Assembly (NCBI GenBank): GCA_949935795.1
Contig: CATLFX010000015.1
Location: 1-52,443 of the forward strand
DNA: 52,443 bases
Direction of reading: 5' to 3'
Source: an uncultured Oscillospiraceae bacterium
GTDB lineage: Bacteria > Bacillota > Clostridia > Oscillospirales > Oscillospiraceae
The notes beneath the pieces are model-generated. The model had not been told where the DNA came from, did not search any database, and worked only from the letters and a program-made list of their open reading frames with translations. This document shows positions 25,869-33,954 of the stretch, piece after piece. Each line of letters starts with the position of its first letter. The first letter of the stretch is position 1. Made by a program: the position numbers and the translations under genes.

Positions 25869-27008
25869 TCACAGCCCCAGCTTGAACAGGTTTTTGTCCG
25901 TGTTGAAGTTATTGGCGGAGTAGAGCACCAGCACCTGGTCGACGCCGTTTTCCGCCACATATTTTTTGAGGGAGACGTTGTTGTAGCGCAGGTCGTACAG
26001 ATGGACCTCCCGGAACTCCTCCGCCAGGAAGGGGGCCAGGCAGTCGGAGTAGGAGTCCCGGACCACCAGCAGCTTCCCGTTTGCCGCGTCTGGGTTTTTG
26101 ATGACGCACAGGGGCTGGTTGCCCCCCAGGAAGTAGGCGTACTTGTCCTTAACCTCCAGCTTTTCCGGGTAGTACAGCCCGCCGGGGATGGGCTCCCCCT
26201 CGGGATAGCGGTCCACAGTGATATGGCCCCGGGTACCCCCCTCTGGGATCATGGTATAGATGCTGTCCGGGCGCACCCAAGCCGCCCCGGCGGCAGACCA
26301 GGTGGTGCCGTAGAACTGGTCGGATCTCAGCTCCGGTTCGTGATACCAGTCGCCGCTGTTCCCCCCGGAAATGTCCCGTATCAGGTCAAAGCAGGCCCGC
26401 ATAGCCCCCATGGTGGTCCAGTGGTGATCGGTGCGGTAGAAAGCGTCGCCCTCCCCGCCCAGGGTACCCCGCAGGTCGATATACTTCACATTGCCCCGGC
26501 ACAACTCCTGGGCCTTCTCAATGGTGGAGCCGTCGTCTACATTGGGGGCGTAATCCGGCAGATAGTCGGCCCAGGCCCAACTCTTGTCCGGCACCAGGGA
26601 GAAGTAGACCGGCACGTCCAAGTTTTCCCCCAGCTTGTTCACAAAGCCCACCCGGGTGGCCAGGTCCTCGTCGGAGATCTTGGTGAAGTGGGCGAACAGA
26701 GTCTGGCCGCCCTCAATTCGGTCAAAGTAGACCTTGTTGTTCTCCTGCTTGCCCAGGGCCCGCTCAGAGTATGCCTTCATCTGCACCCACTGGTCCCGGA
26801 GGGGGAACTGGTCATTGTAATACTTCTCGAACTTCTCCATGAACTCCCCGGAGCGCACCGTCTCCCAGGTGGGGGCCCTGAACAAAGTCAGGTTTTTGTT
26901 CTCCTGCTCGGAAAACTCCCGGTCGGGGAGGATGAAGTGGGCGGCGCCGAAGCCGAAAATGAACAGGCAGAACAGCGCCGTAATAAAAATAGAGTATTTT
27001 TTGCTCAT
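25869..27008 (-). CDS. DHHW-family protein (AlgJ/SGNH-like partner of MBOAT)
   Basis: A 379-residue protein with one N-terminal membrane helix (about 5-25) and an extracytoplasmic domain. It shows the family signature YRTDHHWTTMG and, near the end, VVRDSYSDCLAPFL, which resembles the block with the catalytic serine in SGNH/AlgJ-type proteins. Such proteins work with MBOAT acyltransferases to transfer acyl groups onto cell-surface polymers. ATG 27008 has GGGGA 7 nt upstream; earlier in-frame codons lack a site. The MBOAT gene lies just upstream on the same strand, separated by a partial repeat. Confidence 0.88.
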   Translation of the reverse strand: MSKKYSIFITALFCLFIFGFGAAHFILPDREFSEQENKNLTLFRAPTWETVRSGEFMEKFEKYYNDQFPLRDQWVQMKAYSERALGKQENNKVYFDRIEGGQTLFAHFTKISDEDLATRVGFVNKLGENLDVPVYFSLVPDKSWAWADYLPDYAPNVDDGSTIEKAQELCRGNVKYIDLRGTLGGEGDAFYRTDHHWTTMGAMRACFDLIRDISGGNSGDWYHEPELRSDQFYGTTWSAAGAAWVRPDSIYTMIPEGGTRGHITVDRYPEGEPIPGGLYYPEKLEVKDKYAYFLGGNQPLCVIKNPDAANGKLLVVRDSYSDCLAPFLAEEFREVHLYDLRYNNVSLKKYVAENGVDQVLVLYSANNFNTDKNLFKLGL

Positions 27009-27072
27009 AAACATATCCCCAATATCAGCGCCGGCGGTGGCCGGGCGGTAATCCAACAAAAATAACCTACTA

Positions 27073-27127
27073 CGTCAGCGAACTAAAAGTTCTTTTTCGG
27101 TTCCTTTTTCTTTCAAGAAAAAGGAAC
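27073..27127 (-). repeat. Hairpin-headed repeat, MBOAT-DHHW locus (short copy)
   Basis: A perfect 13-bp stem (27100-27112 with 27115-27127) is followed on the minus strand by GAAAAAGAACTTTTAGTTCG and CTGACG; the GC-rich tail of other copies is missing. The hairpin starts 2 nt after the MBOAT stop codon. Confidence 0.8.
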
Positions 27128-27129
27128 GC

Positions 27130-28560
27130 TCAGAATCGGAAGTAGAGGAACGGATTGTAGGTTCCGTCCACCAGGTAGGCGGTGGTGAGCGCCAGCCCCG
27201 CCAGCATCAGCATCGGGAACGCAGCCTGCCGCGCCCGCTGGGGGAGCTTGTGCCAGACGGTTTTTCCCAGCGGGGTAGCCGCCGCGATGGCAATGACCAG
27301 AATGGGCAGATAGTTGCGCAGATAGTAGAGGAAATCCCCATCCAGCGCCCCCGCCCCGAAGCCGAACATAGCGGCCAGATAGGGCCCCATGGCGGAGAAG
27401 TCCTCCACGGCGAAGATGGCCCAGCCCACCACGGCGATGACCACGCCGTAGATGTGGCACACCCAAGCCGGGGTTTTCTCCAGCACTCTGCCCAGCCACA
27501 GCTTTTCCAGGCCGATCCACACAAACCAGTACAGGCCCCAGAGGAGGAAGTTCCAGCTGGCCCCGTGCCAGATGCCGGTGGCAGCCCACACCACCAGCAG
27601 GTTGAACACCATCCGGGGGGGCTTCACCCGGCTGCCCCCCAGTGGGAAGTAGAGGTACTCCCGGAACCAGCTGCCCAGGGAGATGTGCCACCGCCGCCAG
27701 AACTCGCTGGCAGACTTGGAGATATAGGGATAGTTGAAGTTCTCCAAAAACTCGAAGCCCAGCATGCGGCCCAGGCCGATGGCCATGTCGGAGTAGCCGG
27801 AGAAATCAAAATAGAGCTGGAGGGAGAAGGCCACGATGCCCAGCCAGGCCCCCAGGGTGGTGAGCCGGTCCCCGGGCGTGGCCAGGTACACGTCCCACAG
27901 GGGACCCAGGGCGTTGGCCAGCAGCACCTTTTTACAGGCGCCGATGGTAAAGCGCTGGACGCCGGAGGCAAATTTCTCAACGGTGTGGTCCCGGTGCTCC
28001 AGCTGATCGTCCAGGTCCTTATATTTAATGATGGGTCCGGCGATGAGCTGGGGGAACAGAGTGACGAAGGTGCCGAAGGTGATGATATTCTTCTGGCACC
28101 GGGCGTCTCCACGGTACACGTCGATGGTGTAGCTCATGGTCTGGAAGGTATAGAAGGAGATGCCGATGGGAAGGGTGAAGGGGATGGACCCCCCCGGCAG
28201 GGGCAGGCTGTCGATGACGGGCAAAAAGCCCGCGCCCACCGCCGCCAAACTGCCCGCGATGAAGTTGTAGTACTTGAAAAAGCCCAGCAGCAGCAGGTTG
28301 AACACCACCGACGAGGCCACCGCCATCCGGGCGCCCCTGTCGTTGCCGCTGGCCTTGCACCGGGTGACGATCCGCCCGTGGGAGTAGTCGATGGCGATGG
28401 AGGCAAACATGATGAGCACATATACCGGCTCTCCCCAGCCGTAGAAGATCAGGTTGACAACAAGGAGTACCAGGTTGCGCCACTTCAACGGAGAGATGTA
28501 GTATAAAAGCAATACGGCGGGGAAATAGAGAAACAGAAAATACGGACTGGAAAATATCAC
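27130..28560 (-). CDS. MBOAT-family O-acyltransferase (AlgI/DltB-like)
   Basis: A polytopic membrane protein of 476 residues with about 10-12 helices. It starts SPYFLFLYFPAVLLLYY and has the MBOAT active-site histidine in GIWHGASWNFLLWG and the upstream block FWRRWHISLGSWFREYLYFP. The family moves an acyl group across the membrane for O-acylation of surface polysaccharide or teichoic acid. The start codon is GTG with GAGGTG 7 nt upstream. It is followed by the DHHW partner and preceded by two DUF4358 lipoprotein genes, an arrangement common in Clostridia. Confidence 0.93.
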   Translation of the reverse strand: MIFSSPYFLFLYFPAVLLLYYISPLKWRNLVLLVVNLIFYGWGEPVYVLIMFASIAIDYSHGRIVTRCKASGNDRGARMAVASSVVFNLLLLGFFKYYNFIAGSLAAVGAGFLPVIDSLPLPGGSIPFTLPIGISFYTFQTMSYTIDVYRGDARCQKNIITFGTFVTLFPQLIAGPIIKYKDLDDQLEHRDHTVEKFASGVQRFTIGACKKVLLANALGPLWDVYLATPGDRLTTLGAWLGIVAFSLQLYFDFSGYSDMAIGLGRMLGFEFLENFNYPYISKSASEFWRRWHISLGSWFREYLYFPLGGSRVKPPRMVFNLLVVWAATGIWHGASWNFLLWGLYWFVWIGLEKLWLGRVLEKTPAWVCHIYGVVIAVVGWAIFAVEDFSAMGPYLAAMFGFGAGALDGDFLYYLRNYLPILVIAIAAATPLGKTVWHKLPQRARQAAFPMLMLAGLALTTAYLVDGTYNPFLYFRF

Positions 28561-28592
28561 GGGCCTTCACCTCACCGGGCAGATTTCAGGGT

Positions 28593-28622
28593 AAAAGGAG
28601 CGGCGCAAGCGCCGCTCCTTTT
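28593..28622 (-). terminator. Terminator after the first DUF4358 gene
   Basis: A nearly perfect palindrome, AAAAGGAGCGGCGC (28593-28606) with AA between and its complement ending TTTT at 28622. It lies 8 nt past the stop of the 254-residue lipoprotein and 33 nt before the MBOAT start, so MBOAT may depend on readthrough or its own weak promoter. Confidence 0.8.
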
Positions 28623-28629
28623 GTCGGGC

Positions 28630-29394
28630 TCAAAACAGGGCATTAAACTGGGCCACGATGTCGTCGCAGTTCTCGTGGACCACCATCATGACGTAATTGC
28701 CGTTGGAAACCACACGGGAGTTGTTCTGCCAGGACTCGATGGCCCCCGGATACCAGGCCGCGCCGGGGTTGTCGTCGGTGCCCACCATCTGGTCGATGCG
28801 GGCCTGGAAAACAGCCTTTACCGCCGCCACATCCGCGCTGTCCTTCACCTGCACCAGACCAAATTCTCCGTTGTTCATGGTCATCTGACAGATGTAGATC
28901 AGGCGCTGCTCAGCGGCAATCCCGCTCAGGCCCGGATAATAGCCGTCCAACAGACCGTCGCTGGCCAGCTCCAAGGGGCCAAACTCATATTGACCCGTCA
29001 CCTTCGCATAGAAGGCCGCCAGGTCCACGCCGGGGGCGGGTGTGGGAGTGGGTTCCGGCGTGGGGGTCGGTGCGGGGGTAGGCTTGGGCTTGGGCTTGGG
29101 GGTGGGCGCGGGAGTCGGCTTCGGTGTGGGCTTGGCGGTCGGGGCCGCGGTCGCCGGGGCCTGAGAGGGCTCCTGGCTGGGCTCCGCAGAGGACTCCGGG
29201 CTGGGCTCCGTGGAGGGCTCCACAGAAGGCTCCGCACTGGGCTCCGGCGTAGGGGTGGCGGTGGGCTGGACGGACTCCGCGGCCTCGGAGGGGTCGGCGG
29301 GGATCACGGTCTCTTTGGCGCCGGAATTGCCGCATCCGGCCAGCAGGGACAGCGCCATGGCGGCGCTCAGGGTCAGGGCAAATACGCGTTTCAT
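28630..29394 (-). CDS. DUF4358 lipoprotein with a long Pro/Thr/Ser-rich tether
   Basis: A 254-residue lipoprotein with lipobox LAGC (C21). Residues about 42-120 form a low-complexity linker: first EPS-type repeats (AEPSVEPSTEPSPESS), then PTPKP/PTPAP repeats, with lysines toward the membrane-distal half. The C-terminal 130 residues are a DUF4358 domain (VDLAAFYAKVTG, DGYYPGLSGI, MMVVHENCDDIV). The tether is suited to crossing the cell wall. AAAGGAG lies about 12 nt before the ATG. A shorter paralogue lies directly upstream. The function of the family is unknown; its place beside MBOAT and DHHW suggests a surface-modification role. Confidence 0.87.
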   Translation of the reverse strand: MKRVFALTLSAAMALSLLAGCGNSGAKETVIPADPSEAAESVQPTATPTPEPSAEPSVEPSTEPSPESSAEPSQEPSQAPATAAPTAKPTPKPTPAPTPKPKPKPTPAPTPTPEPTPTPAPGVDLAAFYAKVTGQYEFGPLELASDGLLDGYYPGLSGIAAEQRLIYICQMTMNNGEFGLVQVKDSADVAAVKAVFQARIDQMVGTDDNPGAAWYPGAIESWQNNSRVVSNGNYVMMVVHENCDDIVAQFNALF

Positions 29395-29436
29395 ATGTCT
29401 CTCAAACTCCTTTAATCCATTATGTCTGGCCCGCGC

Positions 29437-29937
29437 TTACGCGAACAGAGCCTCAAATTCGCTGACGATGGCCTCGCTGTCCTGGTGGTTCACCAGCATC
29501 ACATAGCTGCCGCTGCCCGCCACCTTGGCGCTGCGCTGCCACATCTCCACCTCCTCGGGGTAGTTGCCCGGCCCCTCGGTGGTCTTGGCCTCAATACGGG
29601 CCTGGAAGATCTCCTTCACCTTGGCCGCGTCCTCGGGGCTCTTGGCCTGGGCCAGCGCCAGCTCGCCGCCGCTGAAGGAGATCATGGGCAGATATGCCTC
29701 CAGCTGCTCCAGATCCATGTCCTTCAGCCCGGGGTAGGCGTTCTCCAGCATGATGGCTCCCACCTCTTCATCAGCGGGGTCAGCCTTCTCCAGGGCGGAA
29801 AACTCGTGGTTTTTCATCACCTCCTGGGCAAAGGCGGCCAGGTCCACCTGCTTTTCCTCCGGCTCCTTGGGAGCACAGGCAGCCAGCAGGGACAGGCACA
29901 GCGCCGCAGCGGTGCACAGAAAAATCATTCGTTTCAT
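29437..29937 (-). CDS. DUF4358 lipoprotein (short paralogue)
   Basis: A 166-residue lipoprotein with lipobox LAAC (C21), followed almost directly by the DUF4358 domain (VDLAAFAQEVM, NAYPGLKDMDLEQL, YVMLVNHQDSEAIVSEFEAL). It aligns with the C-terminal domain of the neighbouring 254-residue protein but lacks the proline-rich tether, so the pair probably arose by duplication. ATG 29937 has AGGAAGG 8 nt upstream; the ATG two codons earlier is too close to that site. Reported only as a probable cell-surface protein of unknown function. Confidence 0.85.
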   Translation of the reverse strand: MKRMIFLCTAAALCLSLLAACAPKEPEEKQVDLAAFAQEVMKNHEFSALEKADPADEEVGAIMLENAYPGLKDMDLEQLEAYLPMISFSGGELALAQAKSPEDAAKVKEIFQARIEAKTTEGPGNYPEEVEMWQRSAKVAGSGSYVMLVNHQDSEAIVSEFEALFA

Positions 29938-29982
29938 GGTCATTACCTTCCTTTCAGTTCTTCAGGGGATAGCATACCCCGT

Positions 29983-30600
29983 TCAGCGCCCTTCAATGTG
30001 GGCTTTGATGCGCTGGGTGAGCATGTCCAGCGCCACCAGGTTGTGCCCTCCGGCCAGCACCACGATGTCGGCGTACTGGCGGGACGGCTGGACGAACTGC
30101 TCGTGCATGGGTTTGACGGTGGTGAGGTACTGGTTGATTACCGAGTCCAGGGACCGGCCCCGCTCCTTCACGTCCCGGAGGATGCGGCGGAGGATACGCA
30201 CGTCGGCGTCGGTGTCCACGAAAATTTTCACATCCATCAGGTCCCGAAGGGCTTTGTCTGCAAAAATGAGGATGCCCTCCACAATGACCACCTTGGTGGG
30301 GCGCACCTCCACGGTGTCCTCCGAGCGGTTGTGGATGGAGTAGTCGTACACCGGGCAGTGGATGGTCTCCCCCGCCGCCAGCCGTTTCAGGTCCGCCACC
30401 ATCAGGCCTGTGTCGAAGGCGTCCGGGTGGTCGTAGTTCAGCGCCGCCCGCTCCTCGTAGGTCATCCCCACGTGCTTCTTATAATAGTTGTCGTGGTAGA
30501 CCACGGACACATCCGCCCCAAAGGCGTCCTGGAGTCTGCGGGTCAGTGTAGTCTTGCCTGAGCCGGTGCCCCCGGCGATGCCGATCATCATGACGTCCAT
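29983..30600 (-). CDS. udk: Uridine kinase
   Basis: Phosphorylates uridine and cytidine to UMP and CMP in pyrimidine salvage. The 205-residue protein has Walker A GGTGSGKTT at the start, the nucleoside-binding HDNYYKKH, NYDHPDAFDT, CPVYDYSIHNR and VIVEGILIF. ATG 30600 has GAGGGGAG 7 nt upstream; in-frame codons further up lack a site. It has its own promoter and heads the minus-strand block that continues into the DUF4358 genes. Confidence 0.95.
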   Translation of the reverse strand: MDVMMIGIAGGTGSGKTTLTRRLQDAFGADVSVVYHDNYYKKHVGMTYEERAALNYDHPDAFDTGLMVADLKRLAAGETIHCPVYDYSIHNRSEDTVEVRPTKVVIVEGILIFADKALRDLMDVKIFVDTDADVRILRRILRDVKERGRSLDSVINQYLTTVKPMHEQFVQPSRQYADIVVLAGGHNLVALDMLTQRIKAHIEGR

Positions 30601-30644
30601 GCACATTCTCCCCTCTATATACGGTCGGTCGGACAATCGCCGCT

Positions 30645-30673
30645 ATTGTAGCACATGCGGGGGAAAATGGCAA
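30645..30673 (-). promoter_or_regulatory. udk promoter
   Basis: On the minus strand TTGCCA (30673-30668) and TACAAT (30650-30645) with a 17-bp spacer, 45 bp before the udk start. Confidence 0.65.
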
Positions 30674-30865
30674 CCTCTGCCTCCGGGCCAGCCCGTCTTT
30701 TAACAATACCCGCCGGCAGGCCCCAGGGTTGCACCGGCGGACAAAAAAATCCTCTTCGGACGCAAAATTTTCCCCGGGCCGCTGAAAATTTGAAAAAATG
30801 GAGCATCGCTCGGCATAGTGACAACAAAAATGGGTAAATTTTTAACACTTTCGCCACATTTTCTC

Positions 30866-30894
30866 TTGCTATTTCTTTGACGAACGTCTATAAT
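30866..30894 (+). promoter_or_regulatory. trmL promoter
   Basis: TTGCTA (30866-30871), 17-bp spacer, perfect TATAAT (30889-30894), 33 bp before the trmL start. The rest of the udk-trmL divergent region (30674-30865) is AT-rich toward its right end and shows nothing else I recognise. Confidence 0.7.
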
Positions 30895-30926
30895 GTGCAT
30901 GGTTGAGAGAGGATTTGGGGGAACAT

Positions 30927-31454
30927 ATGGTCAATATCGTGTTAGTTGAACCGGAAATCCCGCAGAATTGCGGAAACATCGCCCGCACCTGCGCGGCCAC
31001 CCGCTGCCGCCTTCACCTGGTGGAGCCCCTGGGCTTCGACATCAGCGAGAAGGCGGTAAGGCGGGCGGGACTGGACTACTGGCCCATGGTGGACCTCACC
31101 GTCTACCAGAGCCTGGAGGACCTGTTCTCCCGGAATCAAGTGGACGATCTCTGGCTGGCCACCACCAAAGCCTCTCAAGATTACTCCCGGGCCCAGTTCC
31201 GGGAGGGCTGCTGGCTTTTTTTCGGCAAGGAGACCGCCGGATTGCCGGAGCGTTTTCGTCTGGCCCACGCGGATCGCTGCATCCGCATCCCCATGCGCGC
31301 CGACGCCCGCAGCCTGAATCTGTCCAATTCGGTGGCCATCCTGGCCTATGAGGCCCTTAAGCAGCAGGGCTTCCCCGGGTTGAGCGGAAGCGCGAGGATA
31401 GACGCGCAGGGGAGCTTGGAGCGGAGCGAAGGCAAGAGCCCAGGGCCCGCGTAG
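30927..31454 (+). CDS. trmL: tRNA (cytidine/uridine-2'-O-)-methyltransferase, TrmL type
   Basis: A SPOUT-class methyltransferase that 2'-O-methylates the wobble nucleotide 34 of certain leucine tRNAs. The 175-residue protein has motif 1 EPEIPQNCGNIARTC, motif 2 LFFGKETAGLP and motif 3 IPMRADARSLNLSNSVAI. ATG 30927 follows GGGGGA; a TTG eight codons upstream is not supported. The normal fold ends around ALKQQGFPGL; the last 20 or so residues are encoded by a repeat insertion (31385-31542). Without that insertion the frame would end shortly after SGSARID. The tail is unlikely to be functional. Confidence 0.93.
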   Translation: MVNIVLVEPEIPQNCGNIARTCAATRCRLHLVEPLGFDISEKAVRRAGLDYWPMVDLTVYQSLEDLFSRNQVDDLWLATTKASQDYSRAQFREGCWLFFGKETAGLPERFRLAHADRCIRIPMRADARSLNLSNSVAILAYEALKQQGFPGLSGSARIDAQGSLERSEGKSPGPA

Positions 31455-31542
31455 CGGAGCCAGGGCTTGCCTGAGTCGCAGTGAAAGCGACCCGGCAGCG
31501 CGTCCAATCCGAGCGTGACAACACGGAAGCGCGAGGATAGAC
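31385..31542 (+). repeat. Insertion-like repeat flanked by 19-bp direct repeats at the 3' end of trmL
   Basis: CGGAAGCGCGAGGATAGAC occurs at 31385-31403 and again at 31524-31542 (period 139 bp). Between them is a GC-rich sequence with an internal inverted repeat (AGGCAAG and GGGCTTGCCT). Removing one repeat and the intervening DNA puts a TAA directly in the trmL frame, so the simplest history is insertion or local duplication into the end of trmL. Confidence 0.7.
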
Positions 31543-31619
31543 ACGTAACAGCAAGCAACGCATTTAAAAGGAAAGAACTATCACTTCAAGTTGTAAGAAA
31601 TGAAAGGAGTCAGATCGCC

Positions 31620-32900
31620 ATGAACTACAACAAGAAGACGGTCAAGGACATCGACGTGAAGGGTAAGAAAGTGCTTTTGCGCTGCGACTTCAACGTCCCC
31701 ATGGCCAAGGACGGCAGCGGCGTCATCACCGATGACAAGCGCATCCGCGCCGCTCTGCCCACCATCCAGTACCTGCTGGACCAGGGCGCGGCGGTGATCG
31801 CCTGCTCCCACATGGGCAAGCCGGTGGCCACCTTCGACAGCTACAAGAAGAAGCAGCTGGAGAAGGGCAAGGACGAGGCCTCCATCACCGAGGAGAAGTG
31901 GAAGAAGTCCCTGGCCGAGCTGCGCATGGAGCCGGTGGCCGCCCGGCTGGGCGAGCTGCTGGGCAAGAGCGTGATCCTGGCCGACGACGTGGTGGGCCCC
32001 GACGCCCAGGCCAAGGCCGCCGCCCTGAAGCCCGGCGAGATCATGCTGCTCCAGAACACCCGCTTTGAGAAGGGCGAGACCAAGAACGACCCCGAGCTGG
32101 CCAAGAAGATGGCCGCCCTGGCCGGGGCTGACGGCGTGTACGTGTCCGACGCCTTCGGCGCGGTCCACCGCGCCCACGCCTCCACCGCCGGCGTGGCGGC
32201 CCATCTGCCCGCCGTGTCCGGTTTCCTGATCCAAAAGGAGCTGGACTTCATCGGCGGCGCGCTGGCCAACCCCAAGCGCCCCCTGGTGGCCATCCTGGGC
32301 GGCTCCAAGGTGAGCTCCAAGATCGGCGTCATCAACAACCTGCTGGAGATCGCCGACACCATCATCATCGGCGGCGGCATGGCTTACACCTTCTCCGCCG
32401 CCCAGGGCGGCAAGGTGGGCGACTCCCTGCTGGAGGCCGACTGGAAGGACTACGCCAACGACATGGTGAAGAAGGCCGCGGACAAGGGCGTGAAGCTGCT
32501 GCTCCCCGTGGACACCGTCATCGCCGACAAGTTCGCCCCTGACGCGGAGAGTAAGGTGGTCAAGTCCGGCGAGATCCCCGACGGCTGGCAGGGCCTGGAC
32601 ATCGGCCCCGAGACTGTGAAGCTGTACTGCGACGCCGTGGCCGACGCGGGCACCGTCATCTGGAACGGCCCCATGGGCGTGTTTGAGTTTGAGAAGTTCG
32701 CCGTGGGCACCAAGGCCGTGGCCGAGGCCCTGAGCAAGACCTCCGCCATCACCATCATCGGCGGCGGCGACAGCGCGGCGGCGGTGCAGCAGCTGGGCTA
32801 CGCCGACAAAATGACCCACATCTCCACCGGCGGCGGCGCTTCCCTGGAGTTCATGGAGGGCAAGGAACTGCCCGGCGTCGCCTGTCTGCTGGACGCTTGA
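31620..32900 (+). CDS. pgk: Phosphoglycerate kinase
   Basis: Interconverts 1,3-bisphosphoglycerate and 3-phosphoglycerate with ATP formation in glycolysis. The 426-residue protein starts with the conserved LLRCDFNVP, and has [13 protein letters not shown] and, at the C-terminus, GGGDSAAA with [14 protein letters not shown]. After HMGKP it carries a lysine-rich insertion of about 25-30 residues, which makes it longer than the usual 390-400. AAAGGAG lies 10 nt before the ATG. First gene of the run pgk-tpiA-gpmI-eno; no clear promoter is visible in the 165 bp before it, most of which is repeat DNA. Confidence 0.97.
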   Translation: MNYNKKTVKDIDVKGKKVLLRCDFNVPMAKDGSGVITDDKRIRAALPTIQYLLDQGAAVIACSHMGKPVATFDSYKKKQLEKGKDEASITEEKWKKSLAELRMEPVAARLGELLGKSVILADDVVGPDAQAKAAALKPGEIMLLQNTRFEKGETKNDPELAKKMAALAGADGVYVSDAFGAVHRAHASTAGVAAHLPAVSGFLIQKELDFIGGALANPKRPLVAILGGSKVSSKIGVINNLLEIADTIIIGGGMAYTFSAAQGGKVGDSLLEADWKDYANDMVKKAADKGVKLLLPVDTVIADKFAPDAESKVVKSGEIPDGWQGLDIGPETVKLYCDAVADAGTVIWNGPMGVFEFEKFAVGTKAVAEALSKTSAITIIGGGDSAAAVQQLGYADKMTHISTGGGASLEFMEGKELPGVACLLDA

Positions 32901-32994
32901 CCTGGAGCGGCGTCCGGGGCCCCAGCAAGAGCGCCCCTCAGCTTTTGAAACCTGCCAACACACCTCTTTTAAATATAAGAAGGGAGTTCCACAA

Positions 32995-33768
32995 ATGAAC
33001 CTCAAGTACCGCAAGACCATCATCGCCGGAAACTGGAAAATGAACAAGACCCTCACTGAGACCAAGGCCTTCGCCGACGCCCTCAAGCCCCAGCTGGGCC
33101 GCCACAAGTGGTGCGAGGTGGTGCTGTGCGTCCCCGGCGTGAACATCCCCGGCGCGGTCCGGCTGTTCAAGGACACCCGGGTGTCCATCGGCGGCGAGAC
33201 CTGCCATTTTGAGGCCTCCGGCGCTTTCACCGGCGAGATCACCGTGGAAATGCTCAAGGACGTGGGCGCCAAGTACGTCATCATCGGCCACTCCGAGCGC
33301 CGCCAGTACTATAACGAGACCGACTTCACGGTCAACAAGAAGGTCCACGCCGCCCTGGAGGCCGGCCTGCGTCCCATCGTGTGCGTGGGCGAGAGCCTGG
33401 AGCAGCGGGAACTGGGCGTCACCGAGGAGCTGATCTCCTACCAGGTGAAGGTGGCCCTGGCCGGCCTGAACGAGAGCCAGGTGCGCCGCGTGGTCATCGC
33501 CTACGAGCCCATCTGGGCCATCGGCACCGGCAAGACCGCCACCGCCGAGCAGGCCGGGGCCGTGTGCACCCACATCCGCTCCATCATCCGCAAGCAGTAC
33601 GGCGCCCGGGTGGCCCGCGCCGTCACCATCCAGTACGGCGGCTCCATGAACGCCAAGAACGCGGCGGAGCTGCTGGCCCAGCCCGACATCGACGGCGGCC
33701 TCATCGGCGGCGCCTCCCTGAAGCCCGACGACTTCATGGCCATCATCAACGCGGCCAACCAGGAGTAA
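32995..33768 (+). CDS. tpiA: Triosephosphate isomerase
   Basis: Interconverts dihydroxyacetone phosphate and glyceraldehyde 3-phosphate. The 257-residue TIM barrel is full length. Catalytic residues are visible: N13 and K15 in GNWKMN, the histidine in IIGHSERR and the glutamate in AYEPIWAIGTG; QYGGSMN and GGLIGGASL bind phosphate. AAGGGAG lies about 9 nt upstream of the ATG. It is 94 bp after pgk in the same direction. Confidence 0.97.
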   Translation: MNLKYRKTIIAGNWKMNKTLTETKAFADALKPQLGRHKWCEVVLCVPGVNIPGAVRLFKDTRVSIGGETCHFEASGAFTGEITVEMLKDVGAKYVIIGHSERRQYYNETDFTVNKKVHAALEAGLRPIVCVGESLEQRELGVTEELISYQVKVALAGLNESQVRRVVIAYEPIWAIGTGKTATAEQAGAVCTHIRSIIRKQYGARVARAVTIQYGGSMNAKNAAELLAQPDIDGGLIGGASLKPDDFMAIINAANQE

Positions 33769-33779
33769 GGAGGACGGCT

Positions 33780-33917
33780 ATGAATATGACCGAGGTCGCA
33801 AGACTGCTTTTGGGGCTGAGAGCGGCCGGATGGAGCGAAAAGAAGATCAATGACTTCGTACTGTATATTGAATCGGGCGACGAAAGCTATAAGCCTCAGC
33901 CGGACAACAAAGACTGA
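33780..33917 (+). CDS. Small protein between tpiA and gpmI
   Basis: A 45-residue protein, MNMTEVARLLLGLRAAGWSE then KKINDFVLYIESGDESYKPQ and a short charged tail. AAGGAGG sits exactly 7 nt upstream, as strong as for the glycolytic genes, and spacing to tpiA (11 nt) is operon-like. The sequence predicts a helical, helix-turn-helix-like fold (AGWSEKKINDFVLYIE), but I do not recognise the family. It has no membrane segment. The good ribosome binding site and position argue that it is real. Confidence 0.75.
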   Translation: MNMTEVARLLLGLRAAGWSEKKINDFVLYIESGDESYKPQPDNKD

Positions 33918-33954
33918 CAGCCGCGCCCCATTCTGAACAGAGAGGCATCCATTT

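Noticed and set aside
31346-31563. Minus-strand short frames opposite the end of trmL
   Set aside because: They translate the insertion repeat; mutually inconsistent frames and no initiation signals.
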